Shown: positions 10,322 through 19,396, counted from the first letter of the stretch. The stretch: DNA of 64,000 nucleotides from Anoxybacillus tepidamans PS2 (GCF_000620165.1 NZ_JHVN01000005.1:124001-188000), one strand, 5' to 3'. Notes: generated by a model from the sequence alone, not told the origin. Made by a program: numbers and translations.

Positions 10322-12168
10322 TATTCTTTAATTTGAATTCCGTAGTGTTCAAACCACATGTGAACTTGGCACAAGTAGGCTAACAATTGCGGTCCTGTCA
10401 TAAGCTGGCCGAACCAAGGCGTTCGGAACGATTTTCCTCCTGTTTCGACCATTTCATGCAGCTTTTCGGCCTCAAAAAATTCATATAATACCGATGAGCG
10501 GTTGTTTAATATTTCCTTCAACTTCTTTTTTACTAACTCCGTATAAAGAGGATGATGTGTTTTTGGATACGGACTTTTTTTCCGATATAGCACTTCTTCC
10601 GGCAAAATCCCTTCTAGCGCCCGGCGCAGTATTCCTTTTTCGCGATTGCCGTGCATTTTCATCTCCCATGGAATGTTCCAAACATATTCAACTAAGCGGT
10701 GATCAGCAAATGGGACGCGCACTTCTAGACTTGCCCCCATGCTCATTCGATCTTTGCGATCAAGCAGCGTTGTCATAAACCAGATCATATTTAAATAAAA
10801 GAGTTGACGCCGCTTTGCTTCAACGGCACTTTCCCCTTCAAGCGCCGGAACTTCAGCAATCGTTTCTTGGAAACGCTCATTGACATACTCATCCAATCGC
10901 AACTTGTTGCGCCATTTTTCTTTTAACAGCCCCATTCGCTCCTCCGTCGATCGCATCCACGGAAATCCGCTTCGTGCTAAATCGTCTGGGCGGTGGAACC
11001 AAGGATATCCTCCGAAAATTTCGTCAGCGCACTCCCCTGATAAACTGACGACAAAATCTTGTTTAATTTGCCTGCAAAACCAGAGCAGCGACGAGTCGAC
11101 ATCGGCCATTCCCGGCAAATCGCGAACAACGACCGCCTCTGTTAAATGATCCGCTAAGTCCTGTTGGGAAATAACACAACGATGGTGCACTGTCCCAAAC
11201 GCTTTCGACATTTTCTCGATCCACGGGCCATCCGCGTTCGGCTGAAAATCGTTGGCGGTAAAATATTGATCATTTCCTTCATAATCAATCGAATACGTAT
11301 GAAGCGGACCTTTTCCTGCTTTTTCAAACGCCGTCGCTGCAATCGCCGTAATCGCGCTTGAATCGACCCCGCCGGATAAAAAGGTACAAACAGGCACATC
11401 GGAAACGAGCTGTCTTGTAACAGCATCAGTAAGAAGAAATCGCACTTTCTCCACCGTTTCTGCAAATGAATCGCGATGAATATCGCTCGTTACGTTCCAA
11501 TAACGCCATATTTTCCTTCCTTCTCGCGAGCATATTAACGCATGGGCCGGCCGCAACTCGTTAATATGGCGAAACACACCGCTTCCAGGGGTGCGAGAGG
11601 GGCCTAATCCAAAAATCTCCGCTAACCCTTCGCGATCGAGTTCAGCTTTTACATCAGGGTGTGCTAAAATTGCTTTAATTTCCGATCCGAACAACAAACC
11701 GCTTTTCATACTGCGATAAAAAAGCGGCTTGACTCCTAGACGATCCCGCGCTAAAAATAATTGCTCACGCTCTCCATCCCAAATCGCAAAGGCAAAAATT
11801 CCGTTCAAATATTCTACACATCGCTCTCGCCATTCGATATACGATGTCAACAACACTTCGGTATCTGAATGCCCTTGAAACGCATAGCCTCTTTTCAATA
11901 GTTCCTTGCGAAGATCTTCTGTATTGTAAAGCTCCCCGTTGTAACAAATCGTGTAAGCATGGCCATTTTTATGTCTCGTCATTGGCTGCGCCCCGCCCGC
12001 TGGATCGACCACGACAAGGCGCTTATGTCCAAACGCCGCATATTCGCCCAGCCAATAGTTTGTATCATCCGGACCGCGCTTTGCCAATGTCTCGGTCATT
12101 TTTTTAATCGTCTGCTTCTCAGTGCGCATCTCTCGCTGGAATTCGACCCAACCGGTGATCCCACACAT
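10321..12168 (-). CDS. asnO: asparagine synthetase (glutamine-hydrolysing), AsnO type
   Basis: A 615-aa two-domain enzyme converting aspartate, glutamine and ATP to asparagine. The start at ATG 12168 gives MCGITGWV, placing the catalytic glutaminase Cys at position 2, which is exposed after Met removal; AAAGGA lies nine bases upstream. The glutaminase half shows YNGELYN and HSDTEVLL. The synthetase half has the ATP-loop FLSGGVDSS. Length matches B. subtilis AsnO (about 614 aa), a sporulation-linked paralogue of AsnB. In B. subtilis asnO is also near yisL and yisK, so synteny supports the AsnO name. Confidence 0.92.
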   Translation of the reverse strand: MCGITGWVEFQREMRTEKQTIKKMTETLAKRGPDDTNYWLGEYAAFGHKRLVVVDPAGGAQPMTRHKNGHAYTICYNGELYNTEDLRKELLKRGYAFQGHSDTEVLLTSYIEWRERCVEYLNGIFAFAIWDGEREQLFLARDRLGVKPLFYRSMKSGLLFGSEIKAILAHPDVKAELDREGLAEIFGLGPSRTPGSGVFRHINELRPAHALICSREGRKIWRYWNVTSDIHRDSFAETVEKVRFLLTDAVTRQLVSDVPVCTFLSGGVDSSAITAIAATAFEKAGKGPLHTYSIDYEGNDQYFTANDFQPNADGPWIEKMSKAFGTVHHRCVISQQDLADHLTEAVVVRDLPGMADVDSSLLWFCRQIKQDFVVSLSGECADEIFGGYPWFHRPDDLARSGFPWMRSTEERMGLLKEKWRNKLRLDEYVNERFQETIAEVPALEGESAVEAKRRQLFYLNMIWFMTTLLDRKDRMSMGASLEVRVPFADHRLVEYVWNIPWEMKMHGNREKGILRRALEGILPEEVLYRKKSPYPKTHHPLYTELVKKKLKEILNNRSSVLYEFFEAEKLHEMVETGGKSFRTPWFGQLMTGPQLLAYLCQVHMWFEHYGIQIKE

Positions 12169-12240
12169 ACAAATCAATCCTTTCTTTTCTTCAACGTAAA
12201 AACATGTCGTCTTTTTCCCACATTATATGCAGTTAGAAGC

Positions 12241-12395
12241 TAAAACGGCGACATCCCCCGCCTTCTCTAGGGCGCAACGATTTTTTAAATAGATACCGCT
12301 AGAGCTTTTCTCCCTGTCTCACTTCGGCTCACCCGCACCTTTCAGAAAATCCCCTTAGGGCGAGAATTTTCCGTTGATACTATACGTTCACCGAA
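12241..12395. other. structured non-coding patch, possible IS200/IS605-type relic
   Basis: The roughly 350-base gap between asnO and the next gene has no credible ORF. It contains several nested inverted repeats: CGCC with GGCG around CTAGAG near 12258-12290, and GAAAAT/ATTTTC arms around CCCCTTAGGG at about 12346-12372. Compact serial hairpins of this kind occur at the right ends of IS605-family elements and their guide-RNA regions. No transposase remnant is visible, so the origin is only a suggestion. Confidence 0.3.
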
Positions 12396-12517
12396 TTTTT
12401 TCTCGTTGGCATGCTTTCATTGTATGCAAGTGCAGCCATTTCGATGAATTGTCCAAGGAAGTGAATAAATGCAGGAAAAATCGGCGAAAACGAGAAAAGA
12501 GGAGGAGATGAAAAAAT

Positions 12518-13066
12518 ATGAGTTTTGAGCAAAGAATGGCGCGCATTCCTGAGCAAAAACGCGCTTATATACAAGGTGAAATTGAGTACGTCAATGATGA
12601 ATGGGTTTTCTTCGATGAAGAAAACGAAGAAGCGGCGCTGCTTGAAGAAATGGCAGAAGGAGAAATAGAGATTTTCCGCTTCGGTCAGTGGCTCGTCGGC
12701 CATTGGCAAGAAAACGGAGCAATTCTTTTAGAAGGATCTGTTGTTCCACTCAGTAACGGCGACATCGTCCGATTTCGCAAACAGCTTCCTTTCGCATATC
12801 GCTGCTGGTTAGAGACTCTTCCTGAAAAAACATTTTTCCGTTTTGTTGAATGGTTGAATGGACTCGGCTTTTCATTATACGATTGCCTTTATTGCTACAA
12901 CGGGCTTCTATTTGAAAAAAGCACCGGCGTTAATTTTATTATTTATGACAACACGGAACTGATCGGCAACGTGCAACATTACTATGAGCGGGGGGCAACA
13001 AATAAAGACCGTTTTGAAATGACATTTCATACAGGAAATCGCTTCATTTGCGCACAAATTGGATAA
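12518..13066 (+). CDS. conserved Bacillaceae protein, possibly DUF2777
   Basis: A soluble, acidic protein of 182 aa with no signal peptide or membrane helix. It begins SFEQRMARIPEQKRAYI and has many Glu and aromatic residues (VNDEWVFFDEENEE; FRFGQWLVGHW). I believe it belongs to a family of unknown function found in Bacillus and Geobacillus (DUF2777), but that name is from memory and uncertain. Start ATG 12518 is preceded by GAGGAGGAG about 10-12 bases upstream. It is a monocistronic gene, convergent with yisL, and closed by a hairpin at 13114-13147. Function unknown. Confidence 0.65.
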   Translation: MSFEQRMARIPEQKRAYIQGEIEYVNDEWVFFDEENEEAALLEEMAEGEIEIFRFGQWLVGHWQENGAILLEGSVVPLSNGDIVRFRKQLPFAYRCWLETLPEKTFFRFVEWLNGLGFSLYDCLYCYNGLLFEKSTGVNFIIYDNTELIGNVQHYYERGATNKDRFEMTFHTGNRFICAQIG

Positions 13067-13113
13067 GCGTGTTTGAAAAACTACTTTCCACACGAAATAT
13101 CAGTGTATATTGA

Positions 13114-13147
13114 AAGAGGTGCCCATCACACAGTTGGGCACCCTCTT
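13114..13147. terminator. terminator between the 12518 gene and yisL
   Basis: AAGAGG-TGCCCA pairs with TGGGCA-C-CCTCTT (one bulged base), lying between two convergent genes. No long T tract is present on either strand, so the efficiency is uncertain. Confidence 0.6.
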
Positions 13148-13203
13148 CTATGTAATCTTTAAGCAACATATACGTTTACTGTCTGTGATACAGGAAGATG
13201 TCT

Positions 13204-13560
13204 TCAAGCAAAAGGATGAAATCCTAATGGTAATTTTAAGCCCAAATATAGTGCAAGAAGAAAAGCGATCGCTAGCTGAACCCAAGCAATGCGCGCGCTC
13301 TTTCCTTTTTTCACGCTCGCCATCACCATTTCCATCGCTCCTATCACCCATAAACCGGCGGCCGCTTTTACGATGTATAGCGGCGGAAGAGTAGCAAGCA
13401 TATGAAGCAGCATCGCCCCTGTGGCAATGATCAACAGATAAAAGAGTCGCAAGATCATTTGCATCATTTTAGCTTTCGGCGAACGGGCTTTTTGCATCGA
13501 AAGGGATACAAAAAATAAAATAAAGGCAATAACCCATGTCGTAATATGCGCGTGTGTCAT
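13204..13560 (-). CDS. yisL: YisL-family membrane protein (UPF0344)
   Basis: A 118-aa membrane protein with four predicted helices, equal in length to B. subtilis YisL. The start at ATG 13560 (MTHAHITTWVIAFILFF) follows AAAGGAGAT at good spacing; the longer frame upstream lacks a site. The sequence has the typical HxH near the N-terminus and a TGAMLLHMLATLP segment in the third helix. Function unknown in the family. The location between asnO and yisK repeats the B. subtilis gene neighbourhood, which supports the name. Confidence 0.85.
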   Translation of the reverse strand: MTHAHITTWVIAFILFFVSLSMQKARSPKAKMMQMILRLFYLLIIATGAMLLHMLATLPPLYIVKAAAGLWVIGAMEMVMASVKKGKSARIAWVQLAIAFLLALYLGLKLPLGFHPFA

Positions 13561-13671
13561 TTGAATGGATCTCCTTTCAAACATAATCGCTTTCATCATA
13601 ACATGTTTCCTAAGAAAAGCGAAATACGACGCTCCGGAATTTTCAACCTAACAAGCTAGCAATATTTTTGC

Positions 13672-13677
13672 TATAAT
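13672..13677 (+). promoter_or_regulatory. -10 box of the rocD promoter
   Basis: A perfect TATAAT lies 41 bases before the rocD start codon. The -35 region is poor (near CTAACA). I looked for a sigma-54 TGGCAC-N5-TTGC motif, as used by some roc genes, and did not find one. Confidence 0.45.
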
Positions 13678-13717
13678 AAAAATAATGTACGGACTACTGC
13701 AAATAGGAGGAACACGC

Positions 13718-14911
13718 ATGAGCAAAACAACAGAAATTATTCATTTAACAGAACAATATGGCGCCAACAACTATCATCCGCTTCCAGTGGTTCTATCAAA
13801 AGGGGAAGGCGTGTGGGTAGAAGACCCTGAGGGCAATCGTTATATGGATATGTTAAGCGCGTACTCCGCTGTCAACCAAGGTCATCGCCATCCGAAAATT
13901 ATTCAGGCATTAAAAGAACAAGCGGATCGTATTACATTGACATCCCGCGCGTTCCATAACGACCAATTAGGTCCTTGGTATGAAAAAGTGGCGAAACTAA
14001 CAGGAAAAGATATGGTGTTGCCAATGAACACAGGGGCGGAAGCAGTCGAAACAGCTGTCAAAGCGGCTCGCCGCTGGGCATATGATGTAAAAGGCGTAGA
14101 AGAAGACAAAGCAGAAATTATCGTTTGTGAAGACAACTTCCACGGCCGGACAATGACAGCCGTATCGATGTCTTCCAATCCGGAATATAAGCGCGGCTTC
14201 GGCCCGATGCTTGCTGGCATTAAAGTCATTCCATTCGGCGACATCGAAGCGTTAAAGAAAGCGATTACACCGAATACGGCGGCCTTCATCTTCGAACCGA
14301 TTCAAGGAGAAGCGGGCATCAACGTTCCACCGGAAGGATTTTTAAAGGCGGCTTACGACGTGTGTAAACAGAACAACGTGCTATACATTGCTGACGAAAT
14401 TCAATCAGGCTTAGGCCGTTCTGGAAAAATGTTCGCTTGCGATTGGGAAAACGTTGTTCCGGACATGTACATTCTCGGTAAAGCATTAGGCGGCGGCGTC
14501 TTCCCAATCTCTTGTGTAGCGGCAAACCGCGACATTTTAGGCGTCTTCAATCCAGGCTCGCACGGCTCGACATTCGGCGGAAACCCGCTTGCTTGCGCCG
14601 TTTCGATCGCTGCGATCGACGTTCTTATCGAAGAAAAATTAGCGGAACGTTCTTTCGAGCTAGGAAACTACTTCCAAGAAGAACTGCGTAAAATTGAGCA
14701 TCCTGACATTAAAGAAGTGCGCGGCCGCGGATTGTTTATCGGTCTCGAGTTGCACGGACCGGCCCGTCCATATTGTGAAAAGCTACAGCAAAAAGGATTA
14801 TTATGCAAAGAAACGCACGACACGGTCATTCGCTTCGCTCCACCGCTCGTCATTACAAAAGAGCAGCTTGATTGGGCGATCGAAAAAGTAAAAGAAGTGT
14901 TTAGCGAATAA
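13718..14911 (+). CDS. rocD: ornithine aminotransferase RocD
   Basis: A class-III PLP-dependent aminotransferase of 397 aa that converts ornithine and 2-oxoglutarate to glutamate semialdehyde and glutamate, in arginine/ornithine breakdown. Visible motifs: [10 protein letters not shown] for phosphate binding, [11 protein letters not shown] with the PLP-ring aspartate, and [10 protein letters not shown] with the Schiff-base lysine. Start ATG 13718 (MSKTTEI) is chosen because AGGAGG lies seven bases upstream. The gene stands alone, away from other roc genes, with its own promoter and a strong terminator, so its regulation is probably independent. Confidence 0.95.
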   Translation: MSKTTEIIHLTEQYGANNYHPLPVVLSKGEGVWVEDPEGNRYMDMLSAYSAVNQGHRHPKIIQALKEQADRITLTSRAFHNDQLGPWYEKVAKLTGKDMVLPMNTGAEAVETAVKAARRWAYDVKGVEEDKAEIIVCEDNFHGRTMTAVSMSSNPEYKRGFGPMLAGIKVIPFGDIEALKKAITPNTAAFIFEPIQGEAGINVPPEGFLKAAYDVCKQNNVLYIADEIQSGLGRSGKMFACDWENVVPDMYILGKALGGGVFPISCVAANRDILGVFNPGSHGSTFGGNPLACAVSIAAIDVLIEEKLAERSFELGNYFQEELRKIEHPDIKEVRGRGLFIGLELHGPARPYCEKLQQKGLLCKETHDTVIRFAPPLVITKEQLDWAIEKVKEVFSE

Positions 14912-14920
14912 AACAAAGCA

Positions 14921-14953
14921 AACAACGCTAGGATTTCACGTCCTAGCGTTGTT
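14921..14953 (+). terminator. rho-independent terminator of rocD
   Basis: A perfect 13-bp stem (AACAACGCTAGGA and complement) with a seven-base loop, starting 10 bases after the rocD stop and followed by TTATCTT. Confidence 0.85.
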
Positions 14954-14957
14954 TTAT

Positions 14958-15257
14958 CTTGCCTTTGTAATGCTTGCTCCGTTTTATAATCATTGCTGCG
15001 ATTCGCCAAACAATGAGTGACCAATAATACGCAAAAGTTGTTTAGCATTTCATAGACATTTTTCGAAGTGCCGTGTTATAGATCAACACGATTTATAGAT
15101 ATCGCACCTTTTGCAGATCTTTAAGCAGTTGTGCATCAAAAACATGGAATTCGTGTTTTCACAACCACTTCGCTGCACGGGAAAACATAAAAATCGGTTT
15201 CATTCCTTGTTTTTATCTTTAATCAAATTGCATGATCAATCTTGACGCCCAACAAAT
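14958..15257. other. 300-base intergenic region with no recognised feature
   Basis: Between the rocD and desaturase terminators no ORF with a plausible ribosome site, RNA gene or long repeat was recognised. It may hold decayed coding sequence, but nothing can be named. Confidence 0.4.
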
Positions 15258-15287
15258 AACATGCTGGCTCTATGGAACCAGCATGTT
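15258..15287 (-). terminator. terminator of the desaturase gene
   Basis: AACATGCTGG and CCAGCATGTT are perfect 10-bp arms directly after the desaturase stop on the minus strand, followed by TATTTGTTG. Confidence 0.7.
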
Positions 15288-15291
15288 TCTG

Positions 15292-16470
15292 CTATTTTTC
15301 CAGTTGTGCATCCGCGTCTTGCACTGCCATTCTGCCTTGTTGATCCCTGATTGCCCCACCTACACTTCGTTTAGGGGTGGGAGATGAATCGGTGGAATAT
15401 GTTAAAGTATCTTTTTTCCCATGTTCGATTTTATGGTATTCAATACAGGACGGATTCAGCCCATGCCCTAAAGATCCGTATACGTTCCCTTGACGTGGTT
15501 CAATCAACTGGTTTTGCTGATAATAAAGTCTAGGTGTCTTCCAAAGCGCCCATAATGCTTTAAGCATCGGCATTTCGTGGTAGCGATGCGGCCACATCTT
15601 TTTAATCTGTTTTTTTACCAATGGATAATATTTGGAACTCATGCTTGGAAACAGATGATGCTCTGTATGATAGGAAAAATTAAAGTGAAGTACATCCATC
15701 CATTTCGGAACTGTAACGGAAAGGCTGTTCGCAAGCGGATCATTGACAGAGACTAAAGGATTGAGGCGATGGTTCGTCGAAATATAGCTCATCACAATAA
15801 AATTGGCAATCAATAGCGGCAATAAAAAGATAAAGAACCATTTAGTGAATCCAACAATAAATAATAAGCCAATCCATGTTGCCCATGGCAAAAGAAACTG
15901 GAAGAAGACGATTCCACGATTTTTGGGATGAAAATTTTGCAGAAAATAAAACAGCATCCTTATCGAATGAAGCGTAAACATAATGGCTAATGAACTAAAT
16001 GCAAAAAACGCTCGTATCGTAAACGGAATTTTATATATCCAACGCAACAGACGGCTTTGCGCTAATTTTTCTATGGCTGGCCATGCATCAGGATCTTTCT
16101 CTTCATTTTGTGTATGGACATGATGCGTTATATTATGCCATTTTCTCCATAACTTCGGACCTGTACATAACGGCCAAAAGGCTACCGCCCCAAGAAAATC
16201 CCGCAACCACGGCGTTCGCACAACCGTGCCATGTAAAATTTCGTGTCCTAAAAATCCTAGCGCTGCAAAACTAAAGCCTAGTACAACAGAAATAAGCATA
16301 TTCCATATCGTTTGAAGCTCAAGCAAGGAAATGACGAGGATACCGCTAAGCACTGCTATTAAATACACAAGGCCAAGGAAAAGACGGGAAGGGACTGGTT
16401 GAAATGCCTTTTTCGGCAAATACGGGGAGATTTGCGCCGCATACCAACCAAACGGATGAAGCTCTTTCAT
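15292..16470 (-). CDS. membrane fatty-acid desaturase with a repeat-derived C-terminal tail
   Basis: A di-iron membrane desaturase of 392 aa acting on membrane lipid acyl chains. Three histidine boxes are seen: GHEILHG, HNITHHVHT and HTEHHLFPS, with hydrophobic helices between them. The start at ATG 16470 follows AAAGGAG by seven bases. After IEYHKIEHGKK the reading frame enters a 54-bp sequence (15355-15408) that also occurs at 23867-23918; it encodes DTLTYSTDSSPTPKRSVGGA, and about 19 more unrelated residues follow before the stop. The ancestral stop was therefore probably lost when the element inserted. The catalytic part is intact, so activity is likely kept. Confidence 0.88.
   Translation of the reverse strand: MKELHPFGWYAAQISPYLPKKAFQPVPSRLFLGLVYLIAVLSGILVISLLELQTIWNMLISVVLGFSFAALGFLGHEILHGTVVRTPWLRDFLGAVAFWPLCTGPKLWRKWHNITHHVHTQNEEKDPDAWPAIEKLAQSRLLRWIYKIPFTIRAFFAFSSLAIMFTLHSIRMLFYFLQNFHPKNRGIVFFQFLLPWATWIGLLFIVGFTKWFFIFLLPLLIANFIVMSYISTNHRLNPLVSVNDPLANSLSVTVPKWMDVLHFNFSYHTEHHLFPSMSSKYYPLVKKQIKKMWPHRYHEMPMLKALWALWKTPRLYYQQNQLIEPRQGNVYGSLGHGLNPSCIEYHKIEHGKKDTLTYSTDSSPTPKRSVGGAIRDQQGRMAVQDADAQLEK
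15355..15408 (-). mobile_element. relic end of an IS200/IS605-like element inside the desaturase 3' end
   Basis: A 54-bp stretch nearly identical to 23867-23918, with the shared core CCACCTACACTTCG and a GGTGGGAGAT partner that form a CCCACC/GGTGGG hairpin. Element ends with such subterminal hairpins are typical of the IS200/IS605 group (TnpB elements). No transposase lies beside this copy. The family assignment is inference; the repeat itself is seen. Confidence 0.5.
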
Positions 16471-16652
16471 ATGATAACTCCTTTCAACTTCAGCCTTTTG
16501 CCTGCAACACAATTTGACAAAAGGAACCAAAACAACATAGGTTGTAATCTTCTGAAAAAATGATTTGTGTTTTATCGTAACATCTTCCCTTTTGTCCTGT
16601 CAATTTTTTATTACCCTCGTATTATTTTTTGGTACTATTTTTTTAGAAAAAT

Positions 16653-16690
16653 AACCAGCATTTCTGCCAACAATAGCAAAAAAGCTGGTT
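16653..16690 (-). terminator. terminator downstream of yisK / small ORF
   Basis: Read on the minus strand, AACCAGC and GCTGGTT arms enclose a 24-base loop and are followed by ATTTTTCT. It immediately follows the stop codon of the 53-codon reading frame at 16690-16851. Confidence 0.6.
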
Positions 16691-16851
16691 TAGAGCTGTT
16701 GATATAGGCATCGTTTGTCAGATGTAACTACTTCTAAAATGTAAGCGGTACTAGAGTCCTCCATACGATGAAGTGTTTTGGCCACTGTATACAATTCCAA
16801 GGCGGTGGATTTTTTATGTGCATTATGCGTTTTGTAACACGTTCTTACCAT
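16690..16851 (-). CDS. possible small protein of 53 aa, unknown
   Basis: A short reading frame (MVRTCYKTHNAHKKS...) in the gap after yisK. In its favour: the stop codon abuts a hairpin with a T tract, and the gap has no other content. Against it: only a weak AAGAGA ribosome site and no recognised family. Basic, with three cysteines in all. Confidence 0.25.
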   Translation of the reverse strand: MVRTCYKTHNAHKKSTALELYTVAKTLHRMEDSSTAYILEVVTSDKRCLYQQL

Positions 16852-16886
16852 ATAATTCTCTTTTTTAATAACTTTCAATTTTCTGT

Positions 16887-17795
16887 TTAGCTACCAATTG
16901 AGTTTCGAAGTGTGCCGATTTTTTCGATTGTGATTTCTACTACATCTCCCGACTGTAAAAAGCGCGGCGGTTTCATCCCCTTTCCGACTCCCGCTGGCGT
17001 CCCTGTGGCGATTATATCTCCCGGCTCTAGCGTCATTCCTTGAGAAATAGTAGAAATAATCGTTTCAACCGGAAAAATAAACTGTTCGGTATTCGCTTTT
17101 TGCCGCGTTTCCCCATTCACTTTCGTTTCGATATGCAAACGGTTCGGGTTAGGGATCAGTGACTTATGTACAATCCACGGCCCCATCGGACAAGACGTGT
17201 CTAGACTTTTCCCAAGCAAAAACTGTTTATGTCGCTGTTGCAGATCGCGCGCCGTAATATCGTTAATAATGGTATAGCCAAACACATAATCAAGCGCTTC
17301 TTCGGCGCGAATTCCTTTGCCTTTTTTTCCAATAACAACGGCCAATTCCCCTTCATAGTCTAGTTCATTAGTCACATTTTCATGACGCAGCACCCTCGCC
17401 TCATGTCCTATAACCGTTGTTGGAACTTTTGAAAACAGCATGAGATGCTCTGGAATATCATCCGCACTTCCTAGTTCGATGGCATGCTCAACATAGTTTT
17501 TTCCGACGCAAAAAATATTTTTAGACGGCCGGGGGATAGGCGCTAATAACCGGACACTCTCTAACGGATATACGTAATCTGAAGAAGATTGTTTCTCTGT
17601 CTCTATCCATGTCGCAATTTTTTGAACTTCCTCGATAAATTGATCTCCTATCGCAATGCATTCGACAAGCGTTTCAGGCAACGTCTTAGATCCTTTCATC
17701 GCTTGCTCTGCTAACGCCAGATTGATAATCTCTTCCTTTTTATTGACCACACCTACAAATATTTGATGATTTCGTTCAGCTGTGACAAATCTCAT
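16887..17795 (-). CDS. yisK: YisK-like fumarylacetoacetate-hydrolase-fold enzyme
   Basis: A 302-aa protein of the FAH superfamily, nearly the same length as B. subtilis YisK (about 301), which has been described as an oxaloacetate decarboxylase that also associates with the Mbl cytoskeleton. An N-terminal domain (residues 1-90) precedes the FAH core. The core shows KNIFCVGKNYVEH, the metal-binding acidic cluster LDYEGELAVVIGK, and ITARDLQQRHKQFLLGKS, ending in GTPAGVG. Metal ligands are the glutamates of YEGEL and a downstream Asp. Its position between yisL and yisI matches B. subtilis. Confidence 0.85.
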   Translation of the reverse strand: MRFVTAERNHQIFVGVVNKKEEIINLALAEQAMKGSKTLPETLVECIAIGDQFIEEVQKIATWIETEKQSSSDYVYPLESVRLLAPIPRPSKNIFCVGKNYVEHAIELGSADDIPEHLMLFSKVPTTVIGHEARVLRHENVTNELDYEGELAVVIGKKGKGIRAEEALDYVFGYTIINDITARDLQQRHKQFLLGKSLDTSCPMGPWIVHKSLIPNPNRLHIETKVNGETRQKANTEQFIFPVETIISTISQGMTLEPGDIIATGTPAGVGKGMKPPRFLQSGDVVEITIEKIGTLRNSIGS

Positions 17796-17993
17796 TATAA
17801 TTCCTCCCTGCTCCGTTTTCTAATAATATTCTTTTTTTTCTTTACAAACCCTACCGAAAAATTTGTAGAATTATGTAATGTTATGTCTTGTTTTAACGAA
17901 CCCATTCCCTTTTTTCCCATTTTGTGTATAATAGTTTTATAATTGGTCATACTAATTTCCTAACAACAATAACAAAAACGTTGGTGAAAAAAG

Positions 17994-18185
17994 ATGATTA
18001 TGTTGATTGAGGAAAAAAGACAACAAATGATTGAACTGGCTTTAACATACGGCTTTACGGCAAAAGAAACGGTTCAGTGCAGCCAGGAACTAGACGAATT
18101 GTTAAATATCCAGTTAAAGCAAACGTTAGCCTCTCAACAAAACACTATCGCCCCATTAAAACTAGGTATCTCACTCCCTGAATAG
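17994..18185 (+). CDS. yisI: Spo0E-family aspartyl-phosphate phosphatase (YisI-like)
   Basis: A 63-aa protein with the Spo0E-family pattern: an N-terminal helix (IEEKRQQMIELALTYG) and, after a turn, SQELDELLN, the signature used to contact and dephosphorylate Spo0A~P or related response regulators. Its place beside yisK and upstream of the gerP region agrees with B. subtilis yisI. The ribosome site is weak (GGTG). A TATAAT lies at 17927-17932. It should restrain entry into sporulation; the target is inferred from the family. Confidence 0.75.
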   Translation: MIMLIEEKRQQMIELALTYGFTAKETVQCSQELDELLNIQLKQTLASQQNTIAPLKLGISLPE

Positions 18186-18193
18186 AGAATTAT

Positions 18194-19396
18194 TCATAGC
18201 AGCCGTTCGTATGTTTCACCCTTTTTGAACGGCTGCTTTTGGCCATATGTGAGCGTTCTCCATATCCATTCCAATGGCCCCATTCGGTAATGGCTTAGCC
18301 ATATTGTGCTTAAGGCAAGTTGCAATCCGTAAATGGCTATTGTTAAAAGCAGTCCGTAAAACGGGCGAACGCTTCCATACAATCCTAATCCATAGCTATA
18401 AAATAAAACTGTACAAACAATCGACTGAAACAAATAGTTTGTTAACGACATGCGACCGACTGCTGCAAGCGGTGAAAACAATTTATTCCATAATGAGTTC
18501 TTTGATAACAACGCCATTGTCACAGCGTAAAAAATGGCTGTTGCTGGACCGCCAAATGTATGTTGAACGTATTCCGTAAATACATTCTTCTCCGACCAGT
18601 ATGGCAGCAGTTTAAAAATAATGCCGATTACGAAAGCAAAAACCGATATTCTTTTCAATATTTTTTCATTTGCCTCAACAGCCGTAAACCATTGCTTCTT
18701 TGCTGCGTATGCCCCTAACAAAAACATAGGCAAAAGCGAAATAACGATGTAAATCGTTTCTGCTCCTCCGTTTACATATACCCAGTCGTGCCAACGCTGC
18801 CAAAAAATATCGGAAAACGTTCCATCACGATAATGCTGAAGTGCCTCATCCGCCAATCTTTCGTTGTAAAAATGAGCCGAATCTCCCTCACCTATAAGAA
18901 TTGGAATCAGCAATAACAAACTAATCACCGTGTTGGGGACAAGCAAAAAAACGGCCGCTCCAATCAACAAATAGCGCTCGTGAGCATTATAAAACAACAA
19001 GAAAATCGCACCTGTCAATGCATAGGAAATTAAAATATCGCCGTGCCAAATAAGAAAAGCATGAACGCACCCGATCAGAAATAATACAATAAGCCTTCTT
19101 GCGAAAAGCCAGGAAGCGGAATAACCTTTCATAAGCGCTCTTTCTCGAAAAATCATGGCACCAAATCCGAACAAAAAAGAAAATAACGTATAAAAACTCG
19201 CTTGGGCAAAAATATCAATGAATATCTCTGTCCATCGATCAAGCGGCTCGCTCGACCAACTCCCCGGCTTTAAATACATGATTGGAGAATTAAAATCTGG
19301 CATATTGACTAGGAAAATGCCTAGAATAGCAAATCCTCTGATCACATCAATCACTTGAATCCTCTCTTTTTCAGAAATCGGTGTCAACGCCTGCAC
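18194..19396 (-). CDS. DUF418 multi-pass membrane protein (YeiB-like)
   Basis: A 400-aa membrane protein with about ten helices. The N-terminal block IDVIRGFAILGIFLVNMPDF and the C-terminal MSLTNYLFQSIVCTVLFY ... GPLEWIWR are the marks of the DUF418/YeiB family, related to the heparan-N-acetyltransferase and OpgC acyltransferase groups. The start is taken as GTG 19396, which has AGGAGG seven bases upstream; longer in-frame starts lack a site. Substrate unknown. It is a single gene convergent with yisI and downstream of the acyl-CoA ligase terminator. Confidence 0.8.
   Translation of the reverse strand: MQALTPISEKERIQVIDVIRGFAILGIFLVNMPDFNSPIMYLKPGSWSSEPLDRWTEIFIDIFAQASFYTLFSFLFGFGAMIFRERALMKGYSASWLFARRLIVLFLIGCVHAFLIWHGDILISYALTGAIFLLFYNAHERYLLIGAAVFLLVPNTVISLLLLIPILIGEGDSAHFYNERLADEALQHYRDGTFSDIFWQRWHDWVYVNGGAETIYIVISLLPMFLLGAYAAKKQWFTAVEANEKILKRISVFAFVIGIIFKLLPYWSEKNVFTEYVQHTFGGPATAIFYAVTMALLSKNSLWNKLFSPLAAVGRMSLTNYLFQSIVCTVLFYSYGLGLYGSVRPFYGLLLTIAIYGLQLALSTIWLSHYRMGPLEWIWRTLTYGQKQPFKKGETYERLL
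18198..18237 (+). terminator. terminator of yisI, inside the end of the convergent gene
   Basis: AGCAGCCGTTC and GAACGGCTGCT form an 11-bp perfect stem followed by TTTTGG. It lies inside the last codons of the DUF418 gene on the other strand. Confidence 0.65.

Noticed and set aside
13600-13717. Sigma-54 (RocR-type) promoter for rocD
   Set aside because: No TGGCAC-N5-TTGC element is present; a TATAAT box indicates a sigma-A promoter instead.
14668-15048. Minus-strand ORF of 126 codons running from after rocD into its 3' half
   Set aside because: Most of it is antisense to rocD, it crosses the rocD terminator and no ribosome site or family was recognised.
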